A stretch of 32,651 nucleotides of DNA from an uncultured Bacteroidales bacterium (lineage in GTDB: Bacteria > Bacteroidota > Bacteroidia > Bacteroidales > UBA932): positions 1 to 32,651 of the forward strand of contig CANPZS010000023.1 in NCBI GenBank assembly GCA_947588835.1. The letters run 5' to 3'. A program made the translations under genes and the position numbers. Every line of letters starts with the position of its first letter. The first letter of the stretch is position 1. A model generated the notes under the pieces. That model was not told where the DNA came from and made no database searches. It worked only from the letters and a program-made list of their open reading frames with translations. Of the stretch, positions 15,624-24,771 are shown one piece after another.

Positions 15624-17943
15624 TATTATATTTTCTCCTTTCCTCTTTTGCCAATCGGATAATCTCCGCGCCCATATCCAGTACGGCAGACACTGCATCG
15701 GTCAGTTCTTCATGCTCTGGAGCGGCACTCCCATGAAGCAGTTTATAAAGTTCCCTTAATGGCTGGTCGGCACGGAGTATCTCCCACGAGCTGCGCAAGT
15801 GGTGTGTCATGGCATCCAGTTCCTGAAGGGCGTGCCGCCGTTCTGCATCCCTGACCGACTGCATTTCCTTTTCGGTTTCCGCTATCAGTTTCTCCAGCAT
15901 GACGGCTTCATTGCCGTATGACAGCAGGGAGGTGAAATCCGGCTTTTCATTCCTGTTGCCTTTCATGGTGCACTTGTCTGAAACCTCCATCAGCTCCGAT
16001 ATGGAAAACGGCTTGAACAAGCATCCAGCGAATCCCCGTTCTATAAGTTCCTCCTTGCTGCAACTGCCCGAAGCGGTTGTCACGACTACCGGGATAGTCT
16101 TTGAATTGCCCACATTGGAGGTGCGTAGCAGTTCCAACAACTCGAAGCCATTAATCTCTGGCATATTCAAATCCGTAAGCAACAGACTGTATTCTTTCCG
16201 GCGTATCATTTCCATCAGCTCCGCAGCACTATTGCAGGTGTCGCAGTGTATCCCTTCCTGCGCATACATCTCTTTAAGCATCAGTAGCAACACTTCGTCA
16301 TTGTCGATAGCAATTACCTCATGATACGCCTCATTATGGCGGACATATCTTTGACGGGATTGTACTGTCTGTTCATCAACTATCGGCATAGGTATTTCCA
16401 CCGTGAAGCGGCTGCCTTTGCCTTTTTCGCTCTCCAGCCGGATTGTGCCGCCAAGCATCGCCACGATGCGCTGCACGATGGATAATCCTAATCCGAAGCC
16501 GTCCTTTGCGGCGGCATTAGACAGACGTTCAAAAGCACCGAATACCCGTTGTTGTTCCTCATCGGTCATACCTGTTCCCGTATCTTCAACAATGAGTTTC
16601 AGTGTACCGTTATCATAATTCGTTATCAGGGATATACTGCCGTTATCAGTGAATTTCATGGCATTAGACAACAGGTTGTTCCCGATTTGAATTATTCGCT
16701 CTTTGTCAGTTAGCACAACGGAATCACATACGTTCTTCACTGTCAGCGATAGTCCTTTGTTCATGACTATTGGTATGAACTCCGTTTCAAGTGTGTGCGT
16801 GATTGCTGAAATTCGGCAAGGTGAAAGACGTGGTTGTTCTTTGCCATTGTCTAAACGGAAGAAGCCCAACAGGGTATTGAGCATATCCCGCATACGGTCT
16901 GAGGATTGCTGTATGCTTTGAAGAAAATGCATATTGTTTCCATTGCTGCATTCCTTCCATAACAATTCGGTATAGCCGATTATTGTCGTCAATGGTGTAC
17001 GCAACTCATGGGTAATAGTATGTACCGCTTTCTTTCGGGAGGCTATGAGTGCCTCATTTTGCTCGATTGATAGCTTCAGTTGCTCGATTAGATCTGTCGT
17101 TTTTCGTTTGTACCGCTTGATACGTTTGGCATCCCTGTGTATGATTATATAGGAGATAATCAAAAGTAATAGAACGAAGCCAGTCTGACCTTCAATCTGT
17201 ATAAACGACTGCTCACGCATGGTAGCGATCTCTGTGTTTCGCTTTTGCAAGTCAGCTTGTACTTTTTCATCCATTTGGCGAATTAGTTCTTGCAGTTGTC
17301 GGTTAAGTTCCACATTCCTTGCAGCAAGACTGTCGGCGTGTTCCGATAGATGGTGGCTTTGCGCCTGTTGCTCGGCTATCATATCCCGGTTGAGGGAATG
17401 GAGCATCGTGGTGGTTACGGTTGGTTTTGGTCTTTCCTTCTTGCCGAATATGCCAAGAAACCCTTTTCGCTTTGGCTTTTGTGGCTGCTCCTGTACGCTT
17501 TTCTGCACGATTACAGGTATCTGACGGGCTATCTTCTCGTTGAGAGCCTGCTGTTCGTCAAGCACCTGGACAATCCGGTACATTTGCTGCTCCTTATCTT
17601 CAAGAAGCTGGCGCACGCTGTCGATGCGCTCTACCGGATAAATCGTTTTGAAACGGCACAGCATACTGTCCATCGCCATACGCTGAATATGGTAACATTC
17701 TAAATCTTCATCATCCCATTCCAATACGCTTTCGCCTAAAAGAGACAACTTTATCAGCTGGATATGGATAATGTTTATTTCCTTACGGAAACTCTCTATC
17801 TGCCGGTTCATAGTTTCTAGTCTCTCCATGTCCCGCCACTCGCTGAACCAAGTGTAAACGATACCGCTCACCAACAAAGCTATCAGCAGGTAACCCAGAG
17901 CCGTCAGTGTACGGATATTTTTTATTTCAATAACCTGTTTCAT
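15616..17943 (-). CDS. rteA: RteA-like hybrid sensor histidine kinase
   Basis: 775 residues. Membrane segments lie at about 14-31 and 254-269 and flank a coiled-coil sensor region. HisKA has H312 in THELRTPLTTIIGY. The ATPase domain has NNLLSNAMKFTDNG (422-435), DTGTG (454-458) and GLGLS. The receiver has D591 in LLLTDLNMPEING and K644. The C-terminus looks like an HPt domain (THHLRSSWEIL, His 714 or 715). In CTnDOT, RteA/RteB are cotranscribed with tetQ and respond to tetracycline. No tetQ is present here: the neighbour upstream is a broken DUF2867 gene. The reading frame is intact although its partner rteB carries a stop codon, so any signal would have to go elsewhere. Confidence 0.88.
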   Translation of the reverse strand: MKQVIEIKNIRTLTALGYLLIALLVSGIVYTWFSEWRDMERLETMNRQIESFRKEINIIHIQLIKLSLLGESVLEWDDEDLECYHIQRMAMDSMLCRFKTIYPVERIDSVRQLLEDKEQQMYRIVQVLDEQQALNEKIARQIPVIVQKSVQEQPQKPKRKGFLGIFGKKERPKPTVTTTMLHSLNRDMIAEQQAQSHHLSEHADSLAARNVELNRQLQELIRQMDEKVQADLQKRNTEIATMREQSFIQIEGQTGFVLLLLIISYIIIHRDAKRIKRYKRKTTDLIEQLKLSIEQNEALIASRKKAVHTITHELRTPLTTIIGYTELLWKECSNGNNMHFLQSIQQSSDRMRDMLNTLLGFFRLDNGKEQPRLSPCRISAITHTLETEFIPIVMNKGLSLTVKNVCDSVVLTDKERIIQIGNNLLSNAMKFTDNGSISLITNYDNGTLKLIVEDTGTGMTDEEQQRVFGAFERLSNAAAKDGFGLGLSIVQRIVAMLGGTIRLESEKGKGSRFTVEIPMPIVDEQTVQSRQRYVRHNEAYHEVIAIDNDEVLLLMLKEMYAQEGIHCDTCNSAAELMEMIRRKEYSLLLTDLNMPEINGFELLELLRTSNVGNSKTIPVVVTTASGSCSKEELIERGFAGCLFKPFSISELMEVSDKCTMKGNRNEKPDFTSLLSYGNEAVMLEKLIAETEKEMQSVRDAERRHALQELDAMTHHLRSSWEILRADQPLRELYKLLHGSAAPEHEELTDAVSAVLDMGAEIIRLAKEERRKYNNG

Positions 17944-18033
17944 GAGACATCATAAGACCGCTATGTTTTTAGTTGAACTCATATCATCAATAGATAAAAT
18001 TGGCGATGTGGCAAAGGACAAGGATAGGCATTA

Positions 18034-18446
18034 TTATAAATTTCTCCTGACCCGTTTTAACAGTATCTTGCAGATTAACCTATGAAATGGTTTTATTATT
18101 GCAAAATAGAATTTTCCCATACGGTTATTGTATCTGTACAAACCGATAGATATAGGCTGTCATTCATGCGCTTTTCGGTCATAAATGCAATAACAAAATC
18201 AAGGTGTTTGTCGTTTTTGCTTATTGTCGCAAGGCTATCGGATTCGACAATGACAAGATCCGATAAATTCTTCTCTCCTTTCAGACCAAAAGGTTTCACT
18301 ATGGCATTACGAAACTTCATCAAGGCAGTAATCCACTGCGGTGCGCAGAAGAATCTATCAGTCAATTCTTCTGCACTTATCAGCCGTGTGGTATGGACTA
18401 TCTCACTGTAATTATCAGTATAATCAAAATGCTTGTTTAGTTCCAT
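18034..18446 (-). pseudogene. DUF2867 family protein, frameshifted near its end
   Basis: The first 116 codons from ATG 18446 match DUF2867 (ISAEELTDRFFCAPQWITAL, then FGLKGEKNLSDL), but the frame ends at 18096. Another frame continues with GKFYFAIIKPFHRLICKILL and ends with TAA at 18034-18036, which is the expected DUF2867 C-terminus. Adding one G to the GGG at 18116-18118 (minus strand) restores WGKFYF and a protein of about 137 residues. DUF2867 function is unknown. It starts 16 bp after the lipoprotein gene and precedes rteA, all on the minus strand. Confidence 0.75.
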
Positions 18447-18462
18447 GATGTGTAAAAAGACT

Positions 18463-19362
18463 TTACTGTTGCAAATTCTTCACCATATAGCGAATCACAA
18501 CAGCTTTGACATTAGCTTCCGGGTATTTGTTTTGGTAATATGCCGTAAGGTCTTTATATAGCCATATCTCAACATTCTGCGGTGCAGGTGTTCGATTCTG
18601 AGCATATATAAACACATCATATTGCATTACAGAGTCTTCTATATCATCGCCTTTAACAAAATAAAACTCTCCATATCCGGAAACTTTACTTTCCGGCAGA
18701 AGGAGCTTATATGATTCAGGGAACTCTGTTGGTTCCTTGCCCCTGCTAATCAAAAAGCCTTGATTAACAATGTGCATATCGACATCCAATAAGAACCATT
18801 TACGTGTTCCTGTAAAAGTAATATAACAACGCAAGCCTCCGAATTTATAGGTTGCATCGGTTTTAAGGTCATTTTCAATCTCATCTTTTTGGTCGGCTTC
18901 AATGGCATAAGCAAATTCAGAATTGATATACGGACAACGTTGCTCAAAATACCAGTCCGGGATGAAATGAGGAGGTAAATTTTCAGAGACCTTGCGTTCT
19001 TTCCATATGACTTCCAATAGTTCGTATTCAGTCCATGCCGGATCGCCCATGTTATAATCCAGATAGCTCGTTTCACTGATGCGTATTTGGTACTCATATC
19101 CTTCTTCATATTCAAACTTACCGATGCTTCCATGAGCCTCCCAATCGGTGGACTGCTCGTTTTTTACAGCATATACATCTGCAAGTACATTGCTGCCACT
19201 CGATGTTAAAACACCGGGGAGTTTTACAGAAGCTACCGTAAGCGTGTGTTCCTTATAACCGGTTATCTTCCTACCTTCTTCATCATCGTCATTACACGCA
19301 GTCAGCCCTGCCATAGTAAGAATAGCTACCAATAGTATTGTGAAATAATTATGTTTCTTCAT
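18463..19362 (-). CDS. Lipoprotein with DUF4377-like domain
   Basis: 299 residues with a lipoprotein signal peptide: Lys-rich start, hydrophobic core and lipobox GLTAC with lipid Cys23. The cysteine is followed by NDDDEE, an acidic stretch of the type that sends Bacteroidetes lipoproteins to the cell surface. The segment at about 85-130 (YEYQIRISETSYLD, then ELLEVIWKERK) resembles DUF4377. The rest is beta-rich with no motif I know. It is followed 16 bp later by the DUF2867 gene. The frame is intact. The role is unknown; a surface-exposed cargo protein of the element is likely. Confidence 0.7.
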   Translation of the reverse strand: MKKHNYFTILLVAILTMAGLTACNDDDEEGRKITGYKEHTLTVASVKLPGVLTSSGSNVLADVYAVKNEQSTDWEAHGSIGKFEYEEGYEYQIRISETSYLDYNMGDPAWTEYELLEVIWKERKVSENLPPHFIPDWYFEQRCPYINSEFAYAIEADQKDEIENDLKTDATYKFGGLRCYITFTGTRKWFLLDVDMHIVNQGFLISRGKEPTEFPESYKLLLPESKVSGYGEFYFVKGDDIEDSVMQYDVFIYAQNRTPAPQNVEIWLYKDLTAYYQNKYPEANVKAVVIRYMVKNLQQ

Positions 19363-19415
19363 TTTATTGTTTCTTTATAGTAAATTCCACCTTTTGAAGA
19401 CCTTTTTGGCAATAA

Positions 19416-19856
19416 TTATATATTTCTCTCCATAGGGATACTTACAATCCCCTTATTAAGCTCTTTTTTACCCACTTTTTTGAAACCTAAAGATGCATAG
19501 AAAGTTTCTGCATAGGTTGAAGAATGAACTGTTATATAAGTAAAATTACATTCACTCATTACATAGTCAAATAGCGATTTTCCTATTCCTTGCCGATGAT
19601 AGTGCGGCAAGACAAAGAAGAGGGATATATGTTGTTTTTCCCGATGTACACCGATTATTCCTATCAATAAATGCTTGTTAAAAGCTCCATATATGTCAAG
19701 TGCATTCATCAACGATGTGTCATACACGAAACTTTTAAAGGTTTCGATACCTTCTTGGGTGAAATCATTCCTGCCACATTCCATACATACTTGATAGGAC
19801 AAATCGGCAGCATTGTTATATTCATCTTGTGTTAATTTGCGTATCATAATATTCAT
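19416..19856 (-). CDS. GNAT family N-acetyltransferase
   Basis: 146 residues with the GNAT fold. The acetyl-CoA loop is HRQGIGKSLFDYVM (Q/R-x-x-G-x-G type, about residues 88-100), preceded by the beta strand ISLFFVLPHY and followed by AETFYASLGFKKVGKK, the usual C-terminal motif. The start overlaps the stop of the upstream acetyltransferase as ATGA (19853-19856), so translation is probably coupled. Another ATG three codons later is possible. The substrate is unknown; small-molecule or antibiotic acetylation cannot be told from the sequence. Confidence 0.85.
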   Translation of the reverse strand: MNIMIRKLTQDEYNNAADLSYQVCMECGRNDFTQEGIETFKSFVYDTSLMNALDIYGAFNKHLLIGIIGVHREKQHISLFFVLPHYHRQGIGKSLFDYVMSECNFTYITVHSSTYAETFYASLGFKKVGKKELNKGIVSIPMERNI

Positions 19857-20368
19857 ATCCTAAAATCAGCTTTTAGCAATTCATAACAGTGGCAATCTAA
19901 AAAATTCCCATTCTTGAAATAGGCATTACGATGTATGCCACATTTGCGAAATCCTATTTTCTCTAATACTCTCATTGATGGCATATTACCAGCATAAACA
20001 TTTGCATAAACACGTATCACATCTGTATGGGAAAAATAGCTACGAATAGCAAGTACTAACATTTGAGTCATAATCCCTTTACCCCAATAAGGTTCGGCAA
20101 GCCAATACCCTAATTCAGCATTGTAGCGTTCCACGTCAATGCCACGAGAAAAACTTATGTTGCCGACAGCCTCCTGATTTACTTCGATGCAATAATTATT
20201 TTGTTCGCTTTGATTTAAAACGAATCGGATAAATTGTTGCGCATCGCTCTCAGAGTAAGGATATGGCAGACTATCACGGCAATTATCCCATATCTTTTTA
20301 TTATTAAGATATTTAGCCAAAGTGGAAAAATCATCTTTAAGCCAACGTCTTATTTTGCATTTATCCAT
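19853..20368 (-). CDS. GNAT family N-acetyltransferase, RimJ/RimL type
   Basis: 171 residues resembling ribosomal-protein or spectinomycin-type acetyltransferases. It has the substrate strand YNAELGYWLAEPYWGKGIMT with the acetyl-CoA loop WGKGIM, and VYAGNMPSMRVLEKIGFRKC, the typical N-x-x-S-x-R-V-x-E-K-x-G-F motif. It is the first of two overlapping acetyltransferase genes. A gap of 82 bp separates it from the small membrane-protein gene upstream. It is intact. A resistance or protein-modification role is possible but not shown. Confidence 0.88.
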   Translation of the reverse strand: MDKCKIRRWLKDDFSTLAKYLNNKKIWDNCRDSLPYPYSESDAQQFIRFVLNQSEQNNYCIEVNQEAVGNISFSRGIDVERYNAELGYWLAEPYWGKGIMTQMLVLAIRSYFSHTDVIRVYANVYAGNMPSMRVLEKIGFRKCGIHRNAYFKNGNFLDCHCYELLKADFRI

Positions 20369-20450
20369 ATCTATTCCTTTTGTTTTATTACTGCAACTTT
20401 CACTAACGCCAAAATTCTTCGTGGATTTGCCAGTTTGTCCGATGTGGAAC

Positions 20451-20744
20451 TTACGTTAGTTGGCAGGTAATAAATAAGCAAAGAAAGAGAAGGCCTGCCA
20501 ATACAATGCAGCCTATGACTAAAAAGGCTCTATTGAGTTTCTTACGCTCCAATTCCTCCTTTTCCAATGTATTCTTTCGAATATCCTCCAATTGTTCCAA
20601 CGAGAGGTGGGAGGAGTGAGAGGAGGCACTTACTTCGAGCAATCGGCGACGAGTTTCCTTCATCCGCTCACGCCCTATCTTGCGCAGTGCCCTGTTCTCC
20701 TTATCTCGCTGGAGCATATCGCTCACACAGCCTAATGTCCCCAT
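20451..20744 (-). CDS. Small single-span membrane protein, unknown
   Basis: 97 residues. Residues 10-70 are highly charged and helical (RKIGRERMKETRRRLLEV, then LEDIRKNTLEKEELERKK), and one hydrophobic membrane segment lies at about 73-94 near the C-terminus (AFLVIGCIVLAGLLFLCLF). That arrangement resembles a tail-anchored or coiled-coil membrane protein. It begins 14 bp after the SecD-head-like gene and is probably in the same operon. I do not recognise a family. Confidence 0.6.
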   Translation of the reverse strand: MGTLGCVSDMLQRDKENRALRKIGRERMKETRRRLLEVSASSHSSHLSLEQLEDIRKNTLEKEELERKKLNRAFLVIGCIVLAGLLFLCLFITCQLT

Positions 20745-20758
20745 TTTATAGTTAATAT

Positions 20759-21211
20759 TTAATGTTCCAACCTTGATGTCTCAATTTCTTTTTGTAGTTT
20801 CTTAAAGATACGTTCCAAATCATGTCCGTGCGGGGCATTGATTTGAAAAGTACCGCTTTCTATTCTTGCATTGACCATCGGGGCGGTAATGACCGTATCA
20901 TTAAATACAAAACCTATCCGTTGCCCAATAGCTTGTTCTGTAGCATCTGCCCATACTTTTTGTTTCTGCTTATTTACCTTTCCCGATATAACCCGGAGAC
21001 CATAATCATCAGAAACAAGTTCTATCGCAGCAAAGTCCTTGACGGTTACCATCGGACTGTTTGCAAGGCTATCCTTCTGTCCGTCTGTGATAAGATACCA
21101 ACCGTTTTCCCGATGCAGCATCGAAGCCTGCTTACATGAGACCACAAAGATGAATAAACAGCAGCCTATTACTCTTATTGCGGTTTGTGCATTTCTAAAA
21201 GTTTTCATCAT
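20759..21211 (-). CDS. Lipoprotein with SecD P1-head-like domain
   Basis: 150 residues. A hydrophobic signal segment ends in the lipobox FVVSC (Cys26). The mature part matches the SecDF P1 head subdomain: VNKQKQKVWADATEQAIGQR, then IGFVFNDTVITAPMVNARIE and GTFQIN, corresponding to the A-D-A-T...GxxIAIVLDGxVISAP...G.F.I pattern of SecD. It lacks the rest of SecD, including all membrane transport helices, so it cannot work as a normal SecD. It begins one base after the upstream lipoprotein gene and is therefore in an operon with it. Its role may be as an accessory to an exported or outer-membrane partner; this is inference. Confidence 0.72.
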   Translation of the reverse strand: MMKTFRNAQTAIRVIGCCLFIFVVSCKQASMLHRENGWYLITDGQKDSLANSPMVTVKDFAAIELVSDDYGLRVISGKVNKQKQKVWADATEQAIGQRIGFVFNDTVITAPMVNARIESGTFQINAPHGHDLERIFKKLQKEIETSRLEH

Positions 21212-21212
21212 A

Positions 21213-21638
21213 TCAATACAGTTTGGTCAATGTCGCCACTGATTTTTCCGGACGATAAGACTGAAGTACAATACTATTCTTGGACTTTTCAATAACTGTC
21301 CAATTGCCCACCAAAGCACTACTCTCAAAAGTAATGACTCTACCGTCTATGTAATAGTATAAGTCCCATACTGCAGAAGGGTCACCGCTACCTTCACCAT
21401 TGATACTTTTTCCCTGAGTCTCAGTGAGAAATTCCACAATCAGATATTCTTCGTGTACGACCTCTTTTCCATCTGCGTCATAATCGCAAACACAAGCATT
21501 CCAAGTTGTTTGCATCAGTTCCGAAGCGGTCAATGTTGGATCAGAATCATTGTCATCATCACTGCAACTCGCCAATAGTCCAATACTTAGAAGCAATATC
21601 ATGCTCCACAATTTAAGTTGATAGTTCATGTTATCCAA
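21213..21638 (-). CDS. Small acidic lipoprotein, lipocalin-like, unknown
   Basis: 141 residues with signal peptide and lipobox LLASC (Cys25) followed by SDDDNDSD, again a surface-export type signal. The mature part is beta-rich (TTWNACVCDYDADGKEV, then VWDLYYYIDGRVITFES and GNWTVIEKSKNSIVLQS), which fits the small lipocalin-like proteins of Bacteroidetes. An internal ATG at 21629 gives a slightly shorter signal peptide. It ends one base before the next gene and lies 33 bp after the broken outer-membrane barrel gene. Confidence 0.65.
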   Translation of the reverse strand: MDNMNYQLKLWSMILLLSIGLLASCSDDDNDSDPTLTASELMQTTWNACVCDYDADGKEVVHEEYLIVEFLTETQGKSINGEGSGDPSAVWDLYYYIDGRVITFESSALVGNWTVIEKSKNSIVLQSYRPEKSVATLTKLY

Positions 21639-21671
21639 TTTTTTAGTTTGATATTATACATGGATTTTTAA

Positions 21672-24092
21672 TTATAACCTTCTCTTCGCCTCTGAACCGG
21701 AAGTTTTACGCTCATTTGTTCCATTCACTTTCTTGTTCCCAAAATAGTAGTTGAAACGAAGACCGACACCGATAGGTTCCCCTTTAATTAGACTGATACG
21801 TTGTATATTATCGGTTTCATACTTATTCCGCCAATGTGTTGTCATCTTTCCGTCATACATATATAGGTTACAAAAACCATATAAGGATAATTGGCACGCC
21901 TTGAAACGTTTTTTCAATTGCCCATACAGATAGAGTTTCATTGGAGTTTCGGTATAGAAAGAAACATCTTTAGTATTGTACGACACATTCATATCAAACG
22001 AGATTTTATGCTGTTTTGACAAAGTGAAGTTATTATTCAAATCTATCTGAAATACACCATTATGGTACCCTTTGGTATGGGTGTTCTCATATTCAATGTC
22101 ATTCATGCGCTGCCACAAATAAGAAACCGTTATATCCAAGTTGGCATACTCCTTCAAATAAGAGGTATTTGTATTCAATGCAAGCATGACATACTCAAAC
22201 CTTCCCGCATTAACAGGAGTGGTCACCTGTATGTTGTCATCTGTAGCAAACGTCAGTTCATAAATCTGATTATTCACACGCTGATAGGTTGCCTGAAAAA
22301 TGTATCGCTTGAAAAATTGATATTGCAAAGTCTGTCCGTACATGATTTCCGGATTCAACTTTGCATTTCCGGTCGTATAGCTTGTTGCAGATGTATAAAC
22401 TTTAAACGGATTAAATAAAGAAAATACCGGACGTTCCATTCAATTGGAAAAAATGTATGAGAACACATGATTGGGTGATAACCGGCAGTTGATATATAGA
22501 TTCGGCAATACCCTTACAAAATCATTCTTCGATTTCTCCTGCAATGAGTATTGTTGGGTAGTATAGTCAGTATATTCCAATCGGCAGCCCAAACGGGTTG
22601 AAAAACCGGAAATCCATTCTCTTTTCCAACTGGCAAACAAGGCAGAAGTCCATTCTTCCAATGCAAAGTGACTGTTTTGTTTTTTATCTTCTACATAGCC
22701 GTCATCTGTACCTTGCATGAAAGTGTCTTTATTGTCAATCTTTGAATAATAGCTATCTAAACCAGCCATTAATTGATTGTTACCTACGTTTTGCCTATAT
22801 TCTATTTTGCTTGACCATATATTACTGCTTTGAGGTACTATCTCCTGATAATAGTTATAAGGCGAGAGATATTGCAGGTTATCATCCAAATTGTCCATAC
22901 GATTCCATACAAACTGTTTATTCCGGCTATAGATGTAATCGAAATCAATATTCAACACTTGTCCTTGTTGGTTGAAACGATGTTGGTAAAATAAATTAAT
23001 GCCCGCATCCGTTCTGTCGCGTCCCAAATCGTTATTATGTTGTACGCTTAACATGTCTTCCTTATCCGCATCCGTTTGTTTTAACCGTCCTTTATCAGTC
23101 CAGTCAAGTTTGGAATAAGAGAAATTGAGGTTACCTCCTAACTCGTCCTTGCCGGAGAGCTGGTATGACCAATCTATGGTTCCATTTGCACGTCGGGTAA
23201 AGCCTGTTATTTTGCTTTTCTGCCATACTGCTGTGGTAGTTTCTTTTAGAAAACTTTCCGTTTCATCTTTCTTCCAGTCGCTTTGATTAGAAAAACCGAC
23301 CATGCAATTCAGTGCCAATTTATTCTTGTGATACATTAGATTTAGATTGCCGCGCTCTTTCATGTAGTGTGTTCGCCATACTTGTGCGGACAATGAGCCT
23401 TGTAAGCCTTCATCCTCCTTCTGCTTCAACAGGATGTTGATAATACCAAAATTTCCTTCTCCCCGAAACGAACTATTTGGAGAGTGGATGACCTCTATGC
23501 TTTTTATTCGATCAGCGGAAAGCCCCTTCAAATAATCACCTACAGCATCTGGAGCAAGTTTCTTTTCTCTACCATTCACATAAATTTTCGTTTCACTTTT
23601 TCCGATGATAGAAAATCGTTGCCCATCTGAAGCTACGAAAGGAACGTACTTAAAAGCCTCCAAAGCATTGTCATCGCTGAATGGGTTGGCATCCATATTA
23701 TATACCAATCTGTCGCTTTCCACTTTGGTCCGTTGTCTTATTCCTTTTACAATTACTTCATCCAATTTTATGCTATTATCTTCTTTCAGAATAATTTGCA
23801 AATGGTTTATACTTGTAGATAAAGGACATATAGTTTGTTTATATCCCAAACAACTAATGAGCAATTGGTTGGCACGTGCATCTGGAGCGAGGACAGAAAA
23901 TCGCCCTAAACTATCAGAATATACGATGTTATACGCTGTTGTATTAACTAATGAATCTTTTAGAATCACAACCGCATCAGCGACGGGGGTATTCTCCGTA
24001 GTATAAATCTCTCCTGTCAGTTGGGATCGGGTTTGCGAGTACATCTCAATCCCACTTACAAATATAAATATGGTAAACAAAATATGTTTCAT
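21672..24092 (-). pseudogene. TonB-receptor-like outer-membrane barrel protein, nonsense mutated
   Basis: From ATG 24092 (MKHILFTIFIFVSGIEMYS, a signal peptide) the order is: a carboxypeptidase-regulatory-like domain (TGEIYTTENTPVADAVV), a plug domain (VEVIHSPNSSFRGEGNFGI) and a large C-terminal barrel (PF14905-like). Codon 551 is TGA (22440-22442) and the frame continues with MERPVFSLFNPFKVY to TAA 21672. Family proteins have R or S followed by [IM]xRPxxxxLNPF here, so CGA to TGA is the simplest change. The intact product would have 806 residues. Without the last 255 residues the barrel cannot close. A Bacteroides -7 box and a terminator of the upstream gene lie directly before it. It heads the lipoprotein operon. 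Confidence 0.85.
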
Positions 24093-24115
24093 ACCTTTAT
24101 GATTGAATATTTCTG

Positions 24116-24123
24116 CAAAATTA
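24116..24123 (-). promoter_or_regulatory. -7 promoter box of the outer-membrane barrel gene
   Basis: On the minus strand TAATTTTG matches the Bacteroides -7 consensus TAnnTTTG, 23 bases before the ATG at 24092. No clear -33 box was seen. Confidence 0.5.
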
Positions 24124-24139
24124 CAGGTATAAAACAAAA

Positions 24140-24165
24140 CAACTCTCAAACTATTTTGAGAGTTG
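24140..24165 (-). terminator. Intrinsic terminator of the Crp-like regulator pair
   Basis: A perfect 11-bp inverted repeat (CAACTCTCAAA / TTTGAGAGTTG) with a 4-nt loop, followed on the minus strand by TTTTGTTTTA. It lies 25 bp after the end of the second Crp-like gene. Confidence 0.8.
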
Positions 24166-24190
24166 CATTACGGGCACTTATTTAAGAGTA

Positions 24191-24766
24191 TTATTCCTTG
24201 CCAAAAGTAATTTCTTTGCGGATACGGCTAAGGTAGGTCGGCGTAATTTGCAGATAGGAGGCAAGTTCTTTGAGCGTAATATCTTGCAATATATTAGGAC
24301 AGCATCTTATCAACTCCCAATACCGTTCTTTGGGAGATTGCCGATAAAGATTGAGGTATCTGTCATGAGTTTGCCGAAACAACTCTTCTGCCATAACGCA
24401 ACGTAATTCTATATTTTCTTTCAGTATTTGTCTAAAAAGATTAGTGCTACAAACCCATACGTCTGAATCGGTTATCGCTTGAAGAGCCACCAATGACGAT
24501 TCCTTCCGAATGGAACTATAGAAGTCTCCGGCTAAATTATCGCACAATGCAAGCCCCGTGGTATGTTCATTTCCATCAGTATCAATGATAGTATATTTAA
24601 AAGCACCGGATGTAATGAAACCGAAATACTTAGGTGTTTCTCTGCGATGAAGAAAATACTCTCCCTTTTTATAATGGCAAAGTTTACCCTCTTTGACGCA
24701 AAGTTCACGCCAAAAATTCAGGTCCATCTTATCTATATATGGGTTAAAATTAGCCTTGCTTTTCAT
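24191..24766 (-). CDS. Crp/Fnr-family transcription regulator, copy 2
   Basis: 191 residues: an N-terminal cyclic-nucleotide-binding-type beta barrel (about 20-115) and a short C-terminal HTH, ITLKELASYLQITPTYLSRI, followed by RKEITFGKE. The effector pocket lacks the canonical cAMP-binding residues, as usual in Bacteroidetes members. It is a close relative of the gene at 24772-25338, near-identical at both ends and diverged in the sensor half. The start is five bases after that gene's stop. It probably regulates the adjacent outer-membrane barrel/lipoprotein operon or itself. Confidence 0.85.
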   Translation of the reverse strand: MKSKANFNPYIDKMDLNFWRELCVKEGKLCHYKKGEYFLHRRETPKYFGFITSGAFKYTIIDTDGNEHTTGLALCDNLAGDFYSSIRKESSLVALQAITDSDVWVCSTNLFRQILKENIELRCVMAEELFRQTHDRYLNLYRQSPKERYWELIRCCPNILQDITLKELASYLQITPTYLSRIRKEITFGKE

Positions 24767-24771
24767 CTGCT

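Noticed and set aside
22440..22442. TGA in the outer-membrane barrel gene as a selenocysteine or recoded codon
   Set aside because: There is no selenocysteine insertion element and no catalytic role for selenium in a beta-barrel. A CGA to TGA transition is simpler, and other genes here are broken by TAA.
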